A stretch of 25,089 nt of DNA from a virus (IMGVR_UViG_3300042731_002523:1-25089); one strand, 5' to 3'. Counted from the stretch's first letter, positions 1 through 9,144 are shown. Notes: generated by a model from the letters alone, not told the origin. Program-made: numbers and translations.

Positions 1-749
1 GTGACAATTATTAATGTCATGATAGCACGTTGAATCAAAAAAGGAGCACTTCCATCTTCTTCCACATATCCAAACGATCCAACAATTCTCTGATTCTGAT
101 CACCAGCCAAGAACTTTCTCTCAGTACTCGACTCATAAATAGAACCACTCGACTTCTTGAGCTTGATTCTAGGATTACGTCGATCGTCAGGATATGAACG
201 GTTATAAACAACGTAATCATCAGTTGAAAGTGTATTATCAAAGTCATCATTAATATACAACTCATCCAACGAAATGATCGGAACATCAAGATGCATAACT
301 CGAGAACCATCACCATCAAGATTCATCGTCAATGACTTAGGTGTAAACCATCGACCAGTCATATGCTCAATCCACGATTGCCATCCATATGAAAGAATCA
401 ACGCTCGATCATCTGCCAACTCTGTATCATCGATTCCCTCATTTCGAATATCTTGAAGAGAAACAATAAGAGCAGTATCTGAACCTTGAATAGGTGGAGA
501 AAGTGATGACTCATTTGTTGAAACTGAATGGTAATATGAAGTCTTGTACCAATATGAAATTGAAGGGGCTGTGTTATCAATGTACTCATAGAGATTCGTA
601 CCAGCAACAAGAGTAATTCGAGTCCCTACACCAGTAATTTCAACATAAGCTCCAGTTTCAGTATCAGATCGATATACCTTGATCTGATCGAATTGAGTCA
701 TAACATTCGTAAGCTCTTCGACCATGATCCGAATCTTTATAGTCGCCAT
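1..749 (-). CDS. Head-tail connector-like protein with N-terminal Fn3-like domain (3' end missing)
   Basis: I translated the minus strand from the ATG at 749; it stays open to the window edge (249 complete codons), so the C terminus is missing. The start overlaps the stop of the upstream gene (TAATG), which suggests translational coupling. Residues about 20-88 have a fibronectin-III-like pattern (VYRSDTETGAY, then a YEYIDNT and SYWYKTSYY strand pattern, then ESSLSPPIQG). Residues about 112-249 resemble the gp6/gp15-type head-tail connectors: an alpha-helical LILSYGWQSWIEHMTGRWF stretch, a basic/hydrophobic stretch with DGDGSRVMHLDVPIISLDEL, and a late AIMTLII helix. Such proteins sit on the portal dodecamer and close the head. 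The connector assignment is by recognised motif pattern only; the Fn3 fusion is inferred. It is moderately secure. Confidence 0.62.
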   Translation of the reverse strand, partial: MATIKIRIMVEELTNVMTQFDQIKVYRSDTETGAYVEITGVGTRITLVAGTNLYEYIDNTAPSISYWYKTSYYHSVSTNESSLSPPIQGSDTALIVSLQDIRNEGIDDTELADDRALILSYGWQSWIEHMTGRWFTPKSLTMNLDGDGSRVMHLDVPIISLDELYINDDFDNTLSTDDYVVYNRSYPDDRRNPRIKLKKSSGSIYESSTERKFLAGDQNQRIVGSFGYVEEDGSAPFLIQRAIMTLIIV

Positions 750-1018
750 TACTCTTCCTCCGCAGAAATGATAACTGGTCGAAGTTCAACAGTCGATGCT
801 GTATTAGGCTTCAAATCAGTAGCCGATAACGTTGTAGGTACATAATCAGTAGATTGCTCCTCAGCAGAAACAATATTAGGATCAAGAACAACAGCACTAG
901 AAACTTCTGGAGATAAAACTACTGTACTTAGACGAGGACTATCAACATCTGTAATTTGTGAAGAAGCACCAACCTCACAAATGATTCCACGTGTTGCTAT
1001 GGCAACTGCTGATCCCAT
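749..1018 (-). CDS. Small repeat protein of unknown function
   Basis: An 89-aa protein. The ATG at 1018 is chosen over the in-frame TTG at 1021; an AGGA lies a few bases upstream, inside the end of the preceding gene. Residues about 30-89 are a degenerate repeat built on S-T/A-V-x-L-x-P-x-I/V-V/I-S-A-E-E: STVVLSPEV, SAVVLDPNIVSAEE, SATDLKPNTA, STVELRPVIISAEEE. The pattern predicts short beta strands separated by prolines. It lies between a membrane/coiled-coil protein and the head-tail connector, in the virion operon, with a one-base stop/start overlap to the connector, so a small virion or assembly role is plausible. I do not recognise the family. Confidence 0.68.
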   Translation of the reverse strand: MGSAVAIATRGIICEVGASSQITDVDSPRLSTVVLSPEVSSAVVLDPNIVSAEEQSTDYVPTTLSATDLKPNTASTVELRPVIISAEEE

Positions 1019-1021
1019 CAA

Positions 1022-1702
1022 TCATTCCTGCTTTACCCTAGTTTTACGCAACAAGCTTCTAGCCTGACGTTGTTCTCGAAGAGTTGGCAACTTTGAAACA
1101 ATATCTTCAATATCATCATCAGTAAGTTCTTTATGATCATGGTTACTAATTTTCACTACCTCTTGTGGTACACCATCAATAGCTCGAATAATGGTTGTAA
1201 TATCCTCTTGCTGCTGTCTCTTATGATCAAGAAACTCAATTTTTAACACCTTATTCATCTTAGCATTATTGTCGATACTATGCTTCATGGTCTCTTCAGA
1301 ACGAACCGAATAAATCAAAACGCAAATAATAGGAATGATCAACATAGAGACAATTGCTAAAACTCGCTTTCCAATACGACCATGCCCATTGACCGTCGTA
1401 TCAATACGAACAATGTCTTCATCAATAGTTGGATGAATACATTCATGATTAATATCTTCCTCGAGAACTTTGACACGCTTGTCGACTTTTTCACACTCTT
1501 TCAAATGAAGACGAAACGCTTGATCTGTACTTCGTGCAACATCACGAACTTCACGAACATCCTTGACTAATGGTTCAAGGACTTGGGAACGAGTGTTCTT
1601 CTGATCAGTTGACAGTGCAACAAGTTTAGAACTGATAGCTACTAACTCACTCTTTGGAACCGTACTTGTACGCTTACGATGATCATCAGCATCCGAAGGC
1701 AT
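1022..1702 (-). CDS. Single-pass membrane protein with coiled-coil flanks
   Basis: A 226-aa protein starting at the ATG at 1702, with GAAGGTGG upstream as ribosome binding site. Residues 1-110 are hydrophilic and largely helical, with heptad-like stretches (about 40-82). Residues about 113-132 are a strong hydrophobic segment (VLAIVSMLIIPIICVLIYSV) flanked by basic residues on the N-terminal side. The rest is charged and helical, ending in a very basic tail (SLLRKTRVKQE). The size and single central membrane span do not match a classic small holin. Possible roles are a holin-like or spanin-like factor or a membrane-associated virion protein; none is shown by sequence. Its place in the structural operon is the only context. 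Confidence 0.72.
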   Translation of the reverse strand: MPSDADDHRKRTSTVPKSELVAISSKLVALSTDQKNTRSQVLEPLVKDVREVRDVARSTDQAFRLHLKECEKVDKRVKVLEEDINHECIHPTIDEDIVRIDTTVNGHGRIGKRVLAIVSMLIIPIICVLIYSVRSEETMKHSIDNNAKMNKVLKIEFLDHKRQQQEDITTIIRAIDGVPQEVVKISNHDHKELTDDDIEDIVSKLPTLREQRQARSLLRKTRVKQE

Positions 1703-1716
1703 GGTAAACCACCTTC

Positions 1717-3294
1717 CTATACACTACGAATCATACGATACGACGCTAACTGACCTGTGACTTCATATGCTGCGTCTATAAGATATGTAGCAATCAAACC
1801 AGTTGTTTCAGAACCACCATCAGTCGCAGCCTCGGCATTCGTTCTTGAATCAAATATCCGAAGCCTACCTGACAACAACTGAGATGGATTAGTCACATCA
1901 TAACTGGTGTTATCCAGAAACGAATTCTCGTGGGACAAACCAAGAAGTCGACTCAAATCAACCTGGATAGCTTCTGGAACGAAACCATCACTAACTACCG
2001 TGCATCCAGGACCCGAATTATCTTCTATAGTCCCTAATCCCCGAAGAACCGTTGTTCCTGCTGTCAAGCTCGAAGCCAACTTCACCGTTCCAGAATTGAT
2101 ATCGATGTTTGCTACCTCAGAGCCCGTCTTATTGATCAATTCAATGCCACCATTATAATTCCGAAGATTCAACTGTTGGCCGCTACCTCCCAAATCTATA
2201 GTGGGAGTACCCATCCCAGTAACATTGGAATAACAATCAATAAAACTAGCCACTACTCCTCCGCCCAAAGTAATCGTTCCATCAAGACCGCATCCATAAA
2301 GCATCCCAGACACATAATCCAAATCTCCAATTGAACAATACTCCAAATGATTATTCCCATCCAAGGTTCCTTGAATGTTGCATTGTTCAAATTTACAGTT
2401 CGTAACATTAGCTCCTGCATTTATCGTAATCGAAGTCAAAGTCTGAGCATCCCCCATAAATATAAATCCGTCTGAATAGTCCTGGGAAGTCAACGTCAAT
2501 CCATTACGTATCCAAAAAGTCTTGATCCCTCTTTCAACGGCTATGAGCAAAGCATCGGCCATGTTATTGACAGGCTTCAAACCTGTTCCAACTGGATAGG
2601 ATGTGCCACTCCAAGAAGACGTCGTATCTACCATCACAGTATCGGCAAAAACACTATGCTCAAGTGCTGCCTGCTCCACCAAAGTAGCCGAACTCGAAGC
2701 CGTATAACTTACCTGAGTAGCAAATGTTGAAAGAATCGGATGCATTTCAGCACCGACCGCATCAATAGCCGTAAGATTTCCTCCTTTAATCGTACATTCC
2801 CGTACATTCCAAATTCGATAAGAATCTGAAATGTCCCAGTCATTCTCCGCTCCACCAACCAAAGGCCAATGAATTATCTGATTCTCCGAGTCAACTCGAA
2901 GAACCGTAGTAGACGAACCATCAGTATCGTTCCATACAATAGCTCCCGGGACGATTCCATCAGACTCAAACGTCCCTCCGGAATCGTAAAGAATCCTCCC
3001 GCCAGGGTCTGACGACGTAGCAGACCCTATAGAATCTGGTGTCGTGTGAGCAGAAAAGGCCCATTTGACATCACGACACACAACAGTCAAGCCAACGCTC
3101 TCGAGACCGCCCAAGGGCTGTTTCCCATAGCCATCGAGCATGTGAGGATCATCAACCTGATCGATCTTCTGTTCATAATCCCGAATCGTATCAACGATAT
3201 CTTGAATCGTTATATCTGTGACTACTGAAGAATCCACGAGTGCCAACCTCGGAGACTGCCCCATGTAGAAAGTAACATTAGTAATTACAGACAC
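1717..3294 (-). CDS. Large beta-rich structural protein, probable fiber or spike
   Basis: 525 aa. The start is the GTG at 3294: a GGAGG lies six bases upstream, and the ATG at 3296 is out of frame and reads a stop within four codons. Residues about 1-60 contain a helical part (IQDIVDTIRDYEQKIDQ), followed by beta-rich sequence. Residues about 240-430 have the short turn-rich strands and repeating N/C/G ladder of a right-handed parallel beta-helix (ITINAGANVTNCKFEQCNIQ, then EYCSIGDLD, LYGCGLDGTITLGGG). The C terminus (GLIATYLIDAAYEVTGQLAS) is more globular. This architecture is usual in phage spikes and head or tail fibers. It is the third of three large beta-rich genes in a row. The exact position in the virion is unknown. 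Confidence 0.72.
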   Translation of the reverse strand: MSVITNVTFYMGQSPRLALVDSSVVTDITIQDIVDTIRDYEQKIDQVDDPHMLDGYGKQPLGGLESVGLTVVCRDVKWAFSAHTTPDSIGSATSSDPGGRILYDSGGTFESDGIVPGAIVWNDTDGSSTTVLRVDSENQIIHWPLVGGAENDWDISDSYRIWNVRECTIKGGNLTAIDAVGAEMHPILSTFATQVSYTASSSATLVEQAALEHSVFADTVMVDTTSSWSGTSYPVGTGLKPVNNMADALLIAVERGIKTFWIRNGLTLTSQDYSDGFIFMGDAQTLTSITINAGANVTNCKFEQCNIQGTLDGNNHLEYCSIGDLDYVSGMLYGCGLDGTITLGGGVVASFIDCYSNVTGMGTPTIDLGGSGQQLNLRNYNGGIELINKTGSEVANIDINSGTVKLASSLTAGTTVLRGLGTIEDNSGPGCTVVSDGFVPEAIQVDLSRLLGLSHENSFLDNTSYDVTNPSQLLSGRLRIFDSRTNAEAATDGGSETTGLIATYLIDAAYEVTGQLASYRMIRSV

Positions 3295-3309
3295 ATCGAA
3301 CCTCCAGAA

Positions 3310-6300
3310 CTACGGCATGTTTACAACCTCGTCATCCTGCAGATTCGCATTGGCACTGAATCCAGTAGTACCAAATGTTCCTGTCCCCTTGCTAGGCAAA
3401 TACCCCTTCTTCCTAGCAACCCAATAAACATTGATGTTGGCAACATACTGGAGTGTATTCGATACCGAAGAACCAGTAGCCTCTTCCTCGAGCAAGCAAA
3501 TATGAAGATCATCAGCAAGCACAAGATCCTGACCACCTGTCACAGCTCCAATTGTTCCTGATGTCAACTCAACCCAATTGTTCGTACGATCGATAGTGTC
3601 ATACGGGAAACGGAGATAATTACCAGTATCATTTGGATCAAGTGCTCTTACGACACCGGCATCAGGAACATCACTGGGCAATGGAGATACGCTACGATCT
3701 TGTGCAGCAATCAAAATCTTAGTATCTCCAGATTGATTGTACCCACTTCCAACAGCTCCTACTTGGAACTCAGTTCGTTGAATTGTCTCTGAATCAGCAG
3801 CAGCAGTTCGATAAATAGCACAGCGAACTCCATCCTCCACACCGAGAAGCTGAACAGCCTGAAGGTTTGGAGGCGTACGCACATCACCATCATTTGTCTT
3901 CGTCTTGAAGTTCTGAATATCAGCAACATCCAAATCTTCTTTGACCACACACCAACCTTGAGCATAGAAGACCGACCCACCATTCGATCGTCCGATAGGC
4001 GAGATAATGTCCTCAGCATATGTTGGTTGTAGTGCTCTGAAGATACGACCCTCAGTCCCAGATGCAGCAGTACCAGGACCACCAATAAGAGTAGTACTCT
4101 CCTTGGCTGTGTTGTATTTCTGCCACTCATGGCAATTGTTGATCGACTGCGGATCGGCATCGGTTATATCTGGGCATACCAAACCGGTATAATTCTCCGT
4201 TCCACTTCCATCTCCGATGTCGAATGGGTAGGTACTTTGAGTCGCGTTTGACGCCGGAGTAAATGTTGCACCAGAAACTGAACCAGTAATCTGACCTGTG
4301 CTAGGTGCATTCGAGTTGGCATCCATGAAGTAACAGTCACCAGAACTGTCGACTGCCATGAAATAACCTTCCCAAGAAGAACCAGATTGTGTGCAGTTCT
4401 CACCATAAACAAACGTTCCTGAGACAGGTACGGATTCAACAAACTTTCGATCCACAACAGCAAGTCGAATGTCTGTTCCATAACCAGCCACAAGATTGGA
4501 AACAGATGAGAACGTACATGTTGCAGAACTCACCTCACCTGTGATCGTTTCTGCTGAACCAAACTGCGTACCTGGAGTCTTCAAAACATAATCAAGAGTA
4601 TCTCCTGTCGTATCCTCATCGACAACGATACCTCGAGCACCAGTTGTACCACCAACAATCACCTCTCCAACAGTGAATCCACCAGTTCCAGTGTAACTAA
4701 TCTGATGTGTACCAGTTGTATTATCGAGATCATCATCACAACTGATTGGAGGAGCTGCCAGAGAACCAACAACCGAAGTCTCAAAGTGACCGTAGGTGTA
4801 CAAGTACTCTCGACAAAGAGTCAAAAGCTTTCCATCATTGATGAGCTGACCAAGTGTCGTAACATTTGGATCAATATACCGAACATCTGTCCTCGTCTTG
4901 TTTTTGACAAGAACATTGATCGACCCCTCCATCCAAAACTGATCAAGCACTCGTTCATCTTGCTCGATGTAAATATTAGGCTGGGGCGTCGGGTTCGAAG
5001 AATCATAGAGAAATCCATGGTCCCCAACAGTCGGATGCGTAAGCGTTGTCTGAACATTTGTCCAAACATCAGTATTTGCGGAATTTCTCCAAGAACCAGA
5101 ATCCAAAAAACGGAAAGAAAGATCTGGAATTCTCCAACTCCCTAGGATGACATACAGAGAATCTCGAACCTTACCATCAACAGCGATCTTATCGTCCAAC
5201 CAATCCAACTCATCAGCAACATCCTGTAGATATGAGAAGAAATTGTTTGAACTTCGAACGATATTGATAGACCCAGACGGATAAATGCCGCCTTGAGACT
5301 CGAGCTGTTCATCAATAATAGTTCCCGATGGCAAGTTGAGCGTAGCTGCATCGAGATACATATTCTGTGAATCTTCAACACCAGCCCATGTTGTCCAAAC
5401 TCCATCCACTTTCGATTGAATGTTATCTGTATTGACCCAACCCGTTCCAGTCTCATCACCAAGAACCAATTTACCAGTTGAATCACCATCATCAATAACA
5501 TAAAGAACTCGACCTTCTGTTCCCGAGACACTTCCTTTCACATATTGATTAGCCTCAAACACTTTACCAGCAACAAGATTATCGTAGTAAACACAATCGA
5601 GAATACGAAGAGTCTCATCATCCGTCCATGGAGACGACCCAGAGGTATCTGAATCAACAATTCGAAGAGATCCTGTAGCCGTAGCACCATAAACCGCAGC
5701 AACTTTTCCAACTGCTCCACTTGTAACAGACGTCACTCGCGCATCAACTGGAATGTCGATCGTGCCTCCATCGTAGTGAATAATGACGGAATTATTTTCA
5801 TCCGTCGGACCTGGAGGTACCAGCGCAGATGTCGTTGTGGCGTCAAACTTGGTATCATTGTCCGTACCAGTTCCACGTGCATCAGCTACGTCAGACTGAC
5901 CACCACTAATATCCAACTGTTCATTATCAGTAAACGCCGCAGACATCGACGTTCCGTAAATCGTTCCTTCGCCATCTGAATCTTCGTAGTTATAGGTGAT
6001 GAACTTAACATCGATAGTACTACTAGAAGAATTACCAGAAATCGTATCGCCAACTTCAAATCCACCGTTAGCTGTTATTCCATCGAAACCAAGCTCAGAC
6101 ATGATGTCGAGAGTTTCACCGCTTTGAAACTTACCTACAACATCTGTCAACGTAAGAGTACCAGTAGTCACAGTCCCCGTAGTAGAAATGACGCGACCGA
6201 TAGCTCCACTTGTGGCTCCAATGATGAACTCACCAACAGCTGGCTGAGTTCCAGTTCCAGTACCGTAGGAGAGAACACCATCAACGTGACGTATCTCTTC

Positions 6301-6339
6301 ATTTTCCTCGTCAATATCCCAACAATAAGGAATAGTCAT
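3310..6339 (-). CDS. Very large virion protein with repeated beta modules
   Basis: 1009 aa from the ATG at 6339 (GGAG seven bases upstream). A module of the form GE-x-I-x-G-x-TSGA-x-G-x-V followed by a G-T-L strand recurs at about residues 35-80, 200-246, 265-300, 555-612 and 635-690. Such modules form small beta domains in phage fibers and baseplate-like proteins. Residues about 365-520 are a different, globular region (LQDVADELDWLDDKIAVDG, then RFLDSGSWRNS, DQFWMEGSINVLVKNKTRTD) that may be the assembly or trimerising core. The last 35 residues (KKGYLP, then a G-rich linker, then ANLQDDEVVNMP) resemble the C terminus of the 712-aa protein encoded at 6578-8716. A structural, fiber-like role is well supported by size, composition and context; the exact role is not. 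Confidence 0.78.
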   Translation of the reverse strand: MTIPYCWDIDEENEEIRHVDGVLSYGTGTGTQPAVGEFIIGATSGAIGRVISTTGTVTTGTLTLTDVVGKFQSGETLDIMSELGFDGITANGGFEVGDTISGNSSSSTIDVKFITYNYEDSDGEGTIYGTSMSAAFTDNEQLDISGGQSDVADARGTGTDNDTKFDATTTSALVPPGPTDENNSVIIHYDGGTIDIPVDARVTSVTSGAVGKVAAVYGATATGSLRIVDSDTSGSSPWTDDETLRILDCVYYDNLVAGKVFEANQYVKGSVSGTEGRVLYVIDDGDSTGKLVLGDETGTGWVNTDNIQSKVDGVWTTWAGVEDSQNMYLDAATLNLPSGTIIDEQLESQGGIYPSGSINIVRSSNNFFSYLQDVADELDWLDDKIAVDGKVRDSLYVILGSWRIPDLSFRFLDSGSWRNSANTDVWTNVQTTLTHPTVGDHGFLYDSSNPTPQPNIYIEQDERVLDQFWMEGSINVLVKNKTRTDVRYIDPNVTTLGQLINDGKLLTLCREYLYTYGHFETSVVGSLAAPPISCDDDLDNTTGTHQISYTGTGGFTVGEVIVGGTTGARGIVVDEDTTGDTLDYVLKTPGTQFGSAETITGEVSSATCTFSSVSNLVAGYGTDIRLAVVDRKFVESVPVSGTFVYGENCTQSGSSWEGYFMAVDSSGDCYFMDANSNAPSTGQITGSVSGATFTPASNATQSTYPFDIGDGSGTENYTGLVCPDITDADPQSINNCHEWQKYNTAKESTTLIGGPGTAASGTEGRIFRALQPTYAEDIISPIGRSNGGSVFYAQGWCVVKEDLDVADIQNFKTKTNDGDVRTPPNLQAVQLLGVEDGVRCAIYRTAAADSETIQRTEFQVGAVGSGYNQSGDTKILIAAQDRSVSPLPSDVPDAGVVRALDPNDTGNYLRFPYDTIDRTNNWVELTSGTIGAVTGGQDLVLADDLHICLLEEEATGSSVSNTLQYVANINVYWVARKKGYLPSKGTGTFGTTGFSANANLQDDEVVNMP

Positions 6340-6341
6340 CG

Positions 6342-6581
6342 TTACTCTCCTTCTAACCTATACTTTTCAGGCCAGCGATCCTCAGGAATACCATTCCTTT
6401 TAGCCATGACAATGTACGCTTCACGTTCATCATCAAAAGCCGCAACCAACCTCCCACGCCTAACCCATATGACATTTCCGGTTGATTTATTGATTTTCCT
6501 AGCAGCTCCACAAAGACGACACATATCGTCCTCGTTCAAATCCCCATCACAACAATAACACTTGTCGCCAATATTAGTCAT
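6342..6581 (-). CDS. Small zinc-ribbon protein
   Basis: 79 aa. The ATG at 6581 overlaps the stop of the upstream gene by four bases (ATGA), and its stop is two bases before the start of the next gene, so all three are probably co-translated. C8/C11 (CYCC) and C21/C24 (CRLC) form a treble-clef or zinc-ribbon knuckle, followed by basic residues (AARKINKSTG) and a short RWPEKYRLEGE tail. It could bind zinc and fold on its own. It lies between two giant fiber-like genes, which is odd for a nucleic-acid-type domain. An assembly factor or minor virion component is possible. No family is recognised. Confidence 0.78.
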   Translation of the reverse strand: MTNIGDKCYCCDGDLNEDDMCRLCGAARKINKSTGNVIWVRRGRLVAAFDDEREAYIVMAKRNGIPEDRWPEKYRLEGE

Positions 6582-8716
6582 GGCAAATTGACCGTTTCAT
6601 CCTCTTCTAGTTTAGCTGTAAATGTCATTCCAGTCGAAGTAATAGTAGATGGATTTCTCTGATACACATAACCTTTCAGTCGAATAACAATATCCACTGT
6701 TGTATCTGAGACATAATTGTAAGTTGCATCAGAGTATACACCACTTGCATTTGTTTCACCTTGACTAATCAAAGAACCATCTGATGTCTTCTCAATCCGA
6801 ACACGGACACCTTCAATGTTATTGAGCCAAGCATCTTTACAAGTGACTGAAAGAGTTACCGTACTTTTGACGGTTGTACTACCAGGAATTGTAGCTGTCT
6901 CAATGGCTTTGGATTGATTAGGAGCATCTGTAGCTCCAGAACTACTAACAACTACAATGCCACCAGTCCGAACTTTGTAATACGCATCATCATTTGCTTG
7001 AGCTGTCCATGTACCACCAGAGACAGCACGCACACTCATATTCCCAGGCTCTCCAGCCCCAGCCCCAGCATCATAACCAACGTCAAGATAATTCGATCCA
7101 TCACCACCAGAGTATTCAACAGTCACAACGTAGTTCACCGAATTCGTAAGTGTAATGTTGTTATCCGTAGTAACCTGATTGAATCGAAATCGAACCTCTG
7201 CATAGCTTGCAGTAACTGCAGTAGCAATATCTACGTTTTCAGATGTAGCTAAAGCTGTTCCGGTAGGAATACTTGAACTTCCAAAAGTACCACTATGAGT
7301 ATAAACCTTCGCAACAATGTTTCCCGTTGGAGAACCAGTTTTCTTGAGATAGAAAACAGCATTCGCCAATTCATTTCCATCTCCAGTAAAGGACTCACCA
7401 ACAGCATCATTAGTCAATGACCCACCAATACTTTGAGTCGAATCCTGAGTTGTATAGGTTGCTGTATCCGTACCACTAGCACTATTATCTACATCATTCG
7501 TACAACCACTAAAATTGACATTCGTCAATGAATAATTACCAGCAGTATCAATATGAATACCAGTAGCACAATTAATCAAACTACAATTACTAACATTATG
7601 ACTCGTCGATGAAATACCTATAGCACCAACACCATCACCACCATCAGGAGCATCGATAAAGTTACAATACTTGACAATCATCGTACTAACTTGAACTTCA
7701 CCACATGCAATGAAATTGCAATCGATAGCTTCACGACCAGTGGCAGTCACAGGAAACTGAAACGTACCCCAGTTCACAAATGTCGATCCATACAACTTCA
7801 ACTCATCAATATCAGTATCGGTAGCTGTGAAGAATGGAATATGTGCTGTACTGATTGCTTGAAGAGTACAACCCTGAATACCTCGAGTTCCTGATTTAGC
7901 ACCAATCTGCCATTTAATAGTTCCTGTCGAATTACCTTCAACAGTAATACCAGTAAATCCAGCATTAATTCGAACATCAGGAATAACAATAGTTTTCCCA
8001 GTATCAGAAAACTCCATATCTCCTGAAGAAGTATCACCAAACCTAAGTGGTGCAATCATTCGATATACACCTTCAGGAGTCTCAATGAGTAACCCTTCAC
8101 TTGAATTTCCAGATACAATGTCATCAAAATCTGCAACAGAACTTAAAGTCGTCGTAATCTTCAATCCGTCATTGCCAGAAGAAATTCTTAGGTAGTCAAA
8201 AAAACAATTGTATGTAGCTTTTGAATTTTGGGTGTCGTTATAGAACCCAATCCCAAGTCCATCACAATTTACTGGATTTGGATCGGTACCTTCGTTTGCG
8301 TCAAAGGTACCACCTAGATAGCAGACAAATGTTTGCCACTGACCCCCATAATCAGGAGCACCTGTAAGATTCATATACCCAATATTCGAAGAACTATCGC
8401 GAACTAGAATGTAGATTCCACTGATGTCAGTCGTTGCTGGATAAGCTCCACAACTGTAGAACTCCCCCATGCACCCCCAAACAAAGAAGTGCTCTCCAGA
8501 GTAATCTGTTGCTGTGAATGTGTCGTAGTAACAGTCAGCATCACCATTATCAATATTATGCGCAAGAACAGAAGAACCGCTTTTCACAGGTGTATAAGTA
8601 GCTGTAGTAGATAAAACAGAACCTTTACCATAAGATATAGGAGTTTGACGAGTAAAATTCCCCGTAACATCTGCAGTCTCGAGAGTGGTTAACTCACTAG
8701 CTACAACGATAGCCAT
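6578..8716 (-). CDS. Large beta-helix virion protein with Ig-like C-terminal domain
   Basis: 712 aa from the ATG at 8716 (AAGGA upstream). Residues about 1-200 are a beta-sandwich-like region with a concanavalin-like pattern (YYDTFTATDYSGEHFFVWG). Residues about 225-420 are a parallel beta-helix: short N/C/G-rich strands such as GCTLQAIS, DCNFIACGEVQVS, IVKYCNFIDAPDG, HNVSNCSLINCATGIHI. Residues about 430-580 are another beta-sandwich (FYLKKTGSPTGNIVAKVYTH, SVNYVVTVEYSGGDGSNYL). Residues about 605-712 are a carboxypeptidase-regulatory/Ig-like domain (TLSVTCKDAWLNNIEGVRVR, ending KLEEDETVNLP). The multi-domain layout fits a receptor-binding or head fiber. Which appendage carries it is not visible. 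Confidence 0.78.
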   Translation of the reverse strand: MAIVVASELTTLETADVTGNFTRQTPISYGKGSVLSTTATYTPVKSGSSVLAHNIDNGDADCYYDTFTATDYSGEHFFVWGCMGEFYSCGAYPATTDISGIYILVRDSSSNIGYMNLTGAPDYGGQWQTFVCYLGGTFDANEGTDPNPVNCDGLGIGFYNDTQNSKATYNCFFDYLRISSGNDGLKITTTLSSVADFDDIVSGNSSEGLLIETPEGVYRMIAPLRFGDTSSGDMEFSDTGKTIVIPDVRINAGFTGITVEGNSTGTIKWQIGAKSGTRGIQGCTLQAISTAHIPFFTATDTDIDELKLYGSTFVNWGTFQFPVTATGREAIDCNFIACGEVQVSTMIVKYCNFIDAPDGGDGVGAIGISSTSHNVSNCSLINCATGIHIDTAGNYSLTNVNFSGCTNDVDNSASGTDTATYTTQDSTQSIGGSLTNDAVGESFTGDGNELANAVFYLKKTGSPTGNIVAKVYTHSGTFGSSSIPTGTALATSENVDIATAVTASYAEVRFRFNQVTTDNNITLTNSVNYVVTVEYSGGDGSNYLDVGYDAGAGAGEPGNMSVRAVSGGTWTAQANDDAYYKVRTGGIVVVSSSGATDAPNQSKAIETATIPGSTTVKSTVTLSVTCKDAWLNNIEGVRVRIEKTSDGSLISQGETNASGVYSDATYNYVSDTTVDIVIRLKGYVYQRNPSTITSTGMTFTAKLEEDETVNLP

Positions 8717-9123
8717 GTTCCATCCTTCACTACTCTATCCCAAAGAACAATCGCTAAAGCTTGATGTCCCCATATAGTATCTTGACCAATAGAAACTCTT
8801 ATCGGATTTTCTATTGGAGGTTCTTTATAATAGTGATCAGGACCAACAACATATACAACATTTCCAGGATGACAGAATGAACCTAAGTCTAGTTGTACTC
8901 CAGGACACAAAAAGACAACACGATCACTCAAAGATTCGAACTGTGATATTGCTTGATCAAAAGTACTCACAACATTCGAAAGATGATTCATACGACCAAA
9001 TGTATCAACCATAAGTATTTCAGCACTAAACATCCGAGCAACATCAGAATAGTAATCGTGAAGATATCGATCAGGAGTCCCCTCCTTGTAAGACAAGTGT
9101 ACAATTACTCCAACTCGACTCAT
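8701..9123 (-). CDS. Possible SPOUT-fold protein in the structural operon
   Basis: 140 aa. The ATG at 9123 is preferred to the in-frame TTG at 9138 because AGG lies seven bases upstream of the ATG. Its last 16 bases overlap the next gene. The N terminus (MSRVGVIVHLSY) looks like the first strand of a Rossmann-like fold. Near the C terminus, VVYVVGPDHYYKEPP at residues 89-103, then PIRVSIGQDTIWGHQALAIV at 107-126, recall the knot motifs of SPOUT RNA methyltransferases (G-x-E-x-x-G, then I-P-x-SLN-x-x-x-A). The usual SLN is replaced by IWGHQA, so activity is doubtful. This is a fold-level guess; an uncharacterised phage protein is equally possible. The gene itself is well supported. Confidence 0.7.
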   Translation of the reverse strand: MSRVGVIVHLSYKEGTPDRYLHDYYSDVARMFSAEILMVDTFGRMNHLSNVVSTFDQAISQFESLSDRVVFLCPGVQLDLGSFCHPGNVVYVVGPDHYYKEPPIENPIRVSIGQDTIWGHQALAIVLWDRVVKDGTWLSL

Positions 9124-9144
9124 AACTAAACCTAACAAATACTA

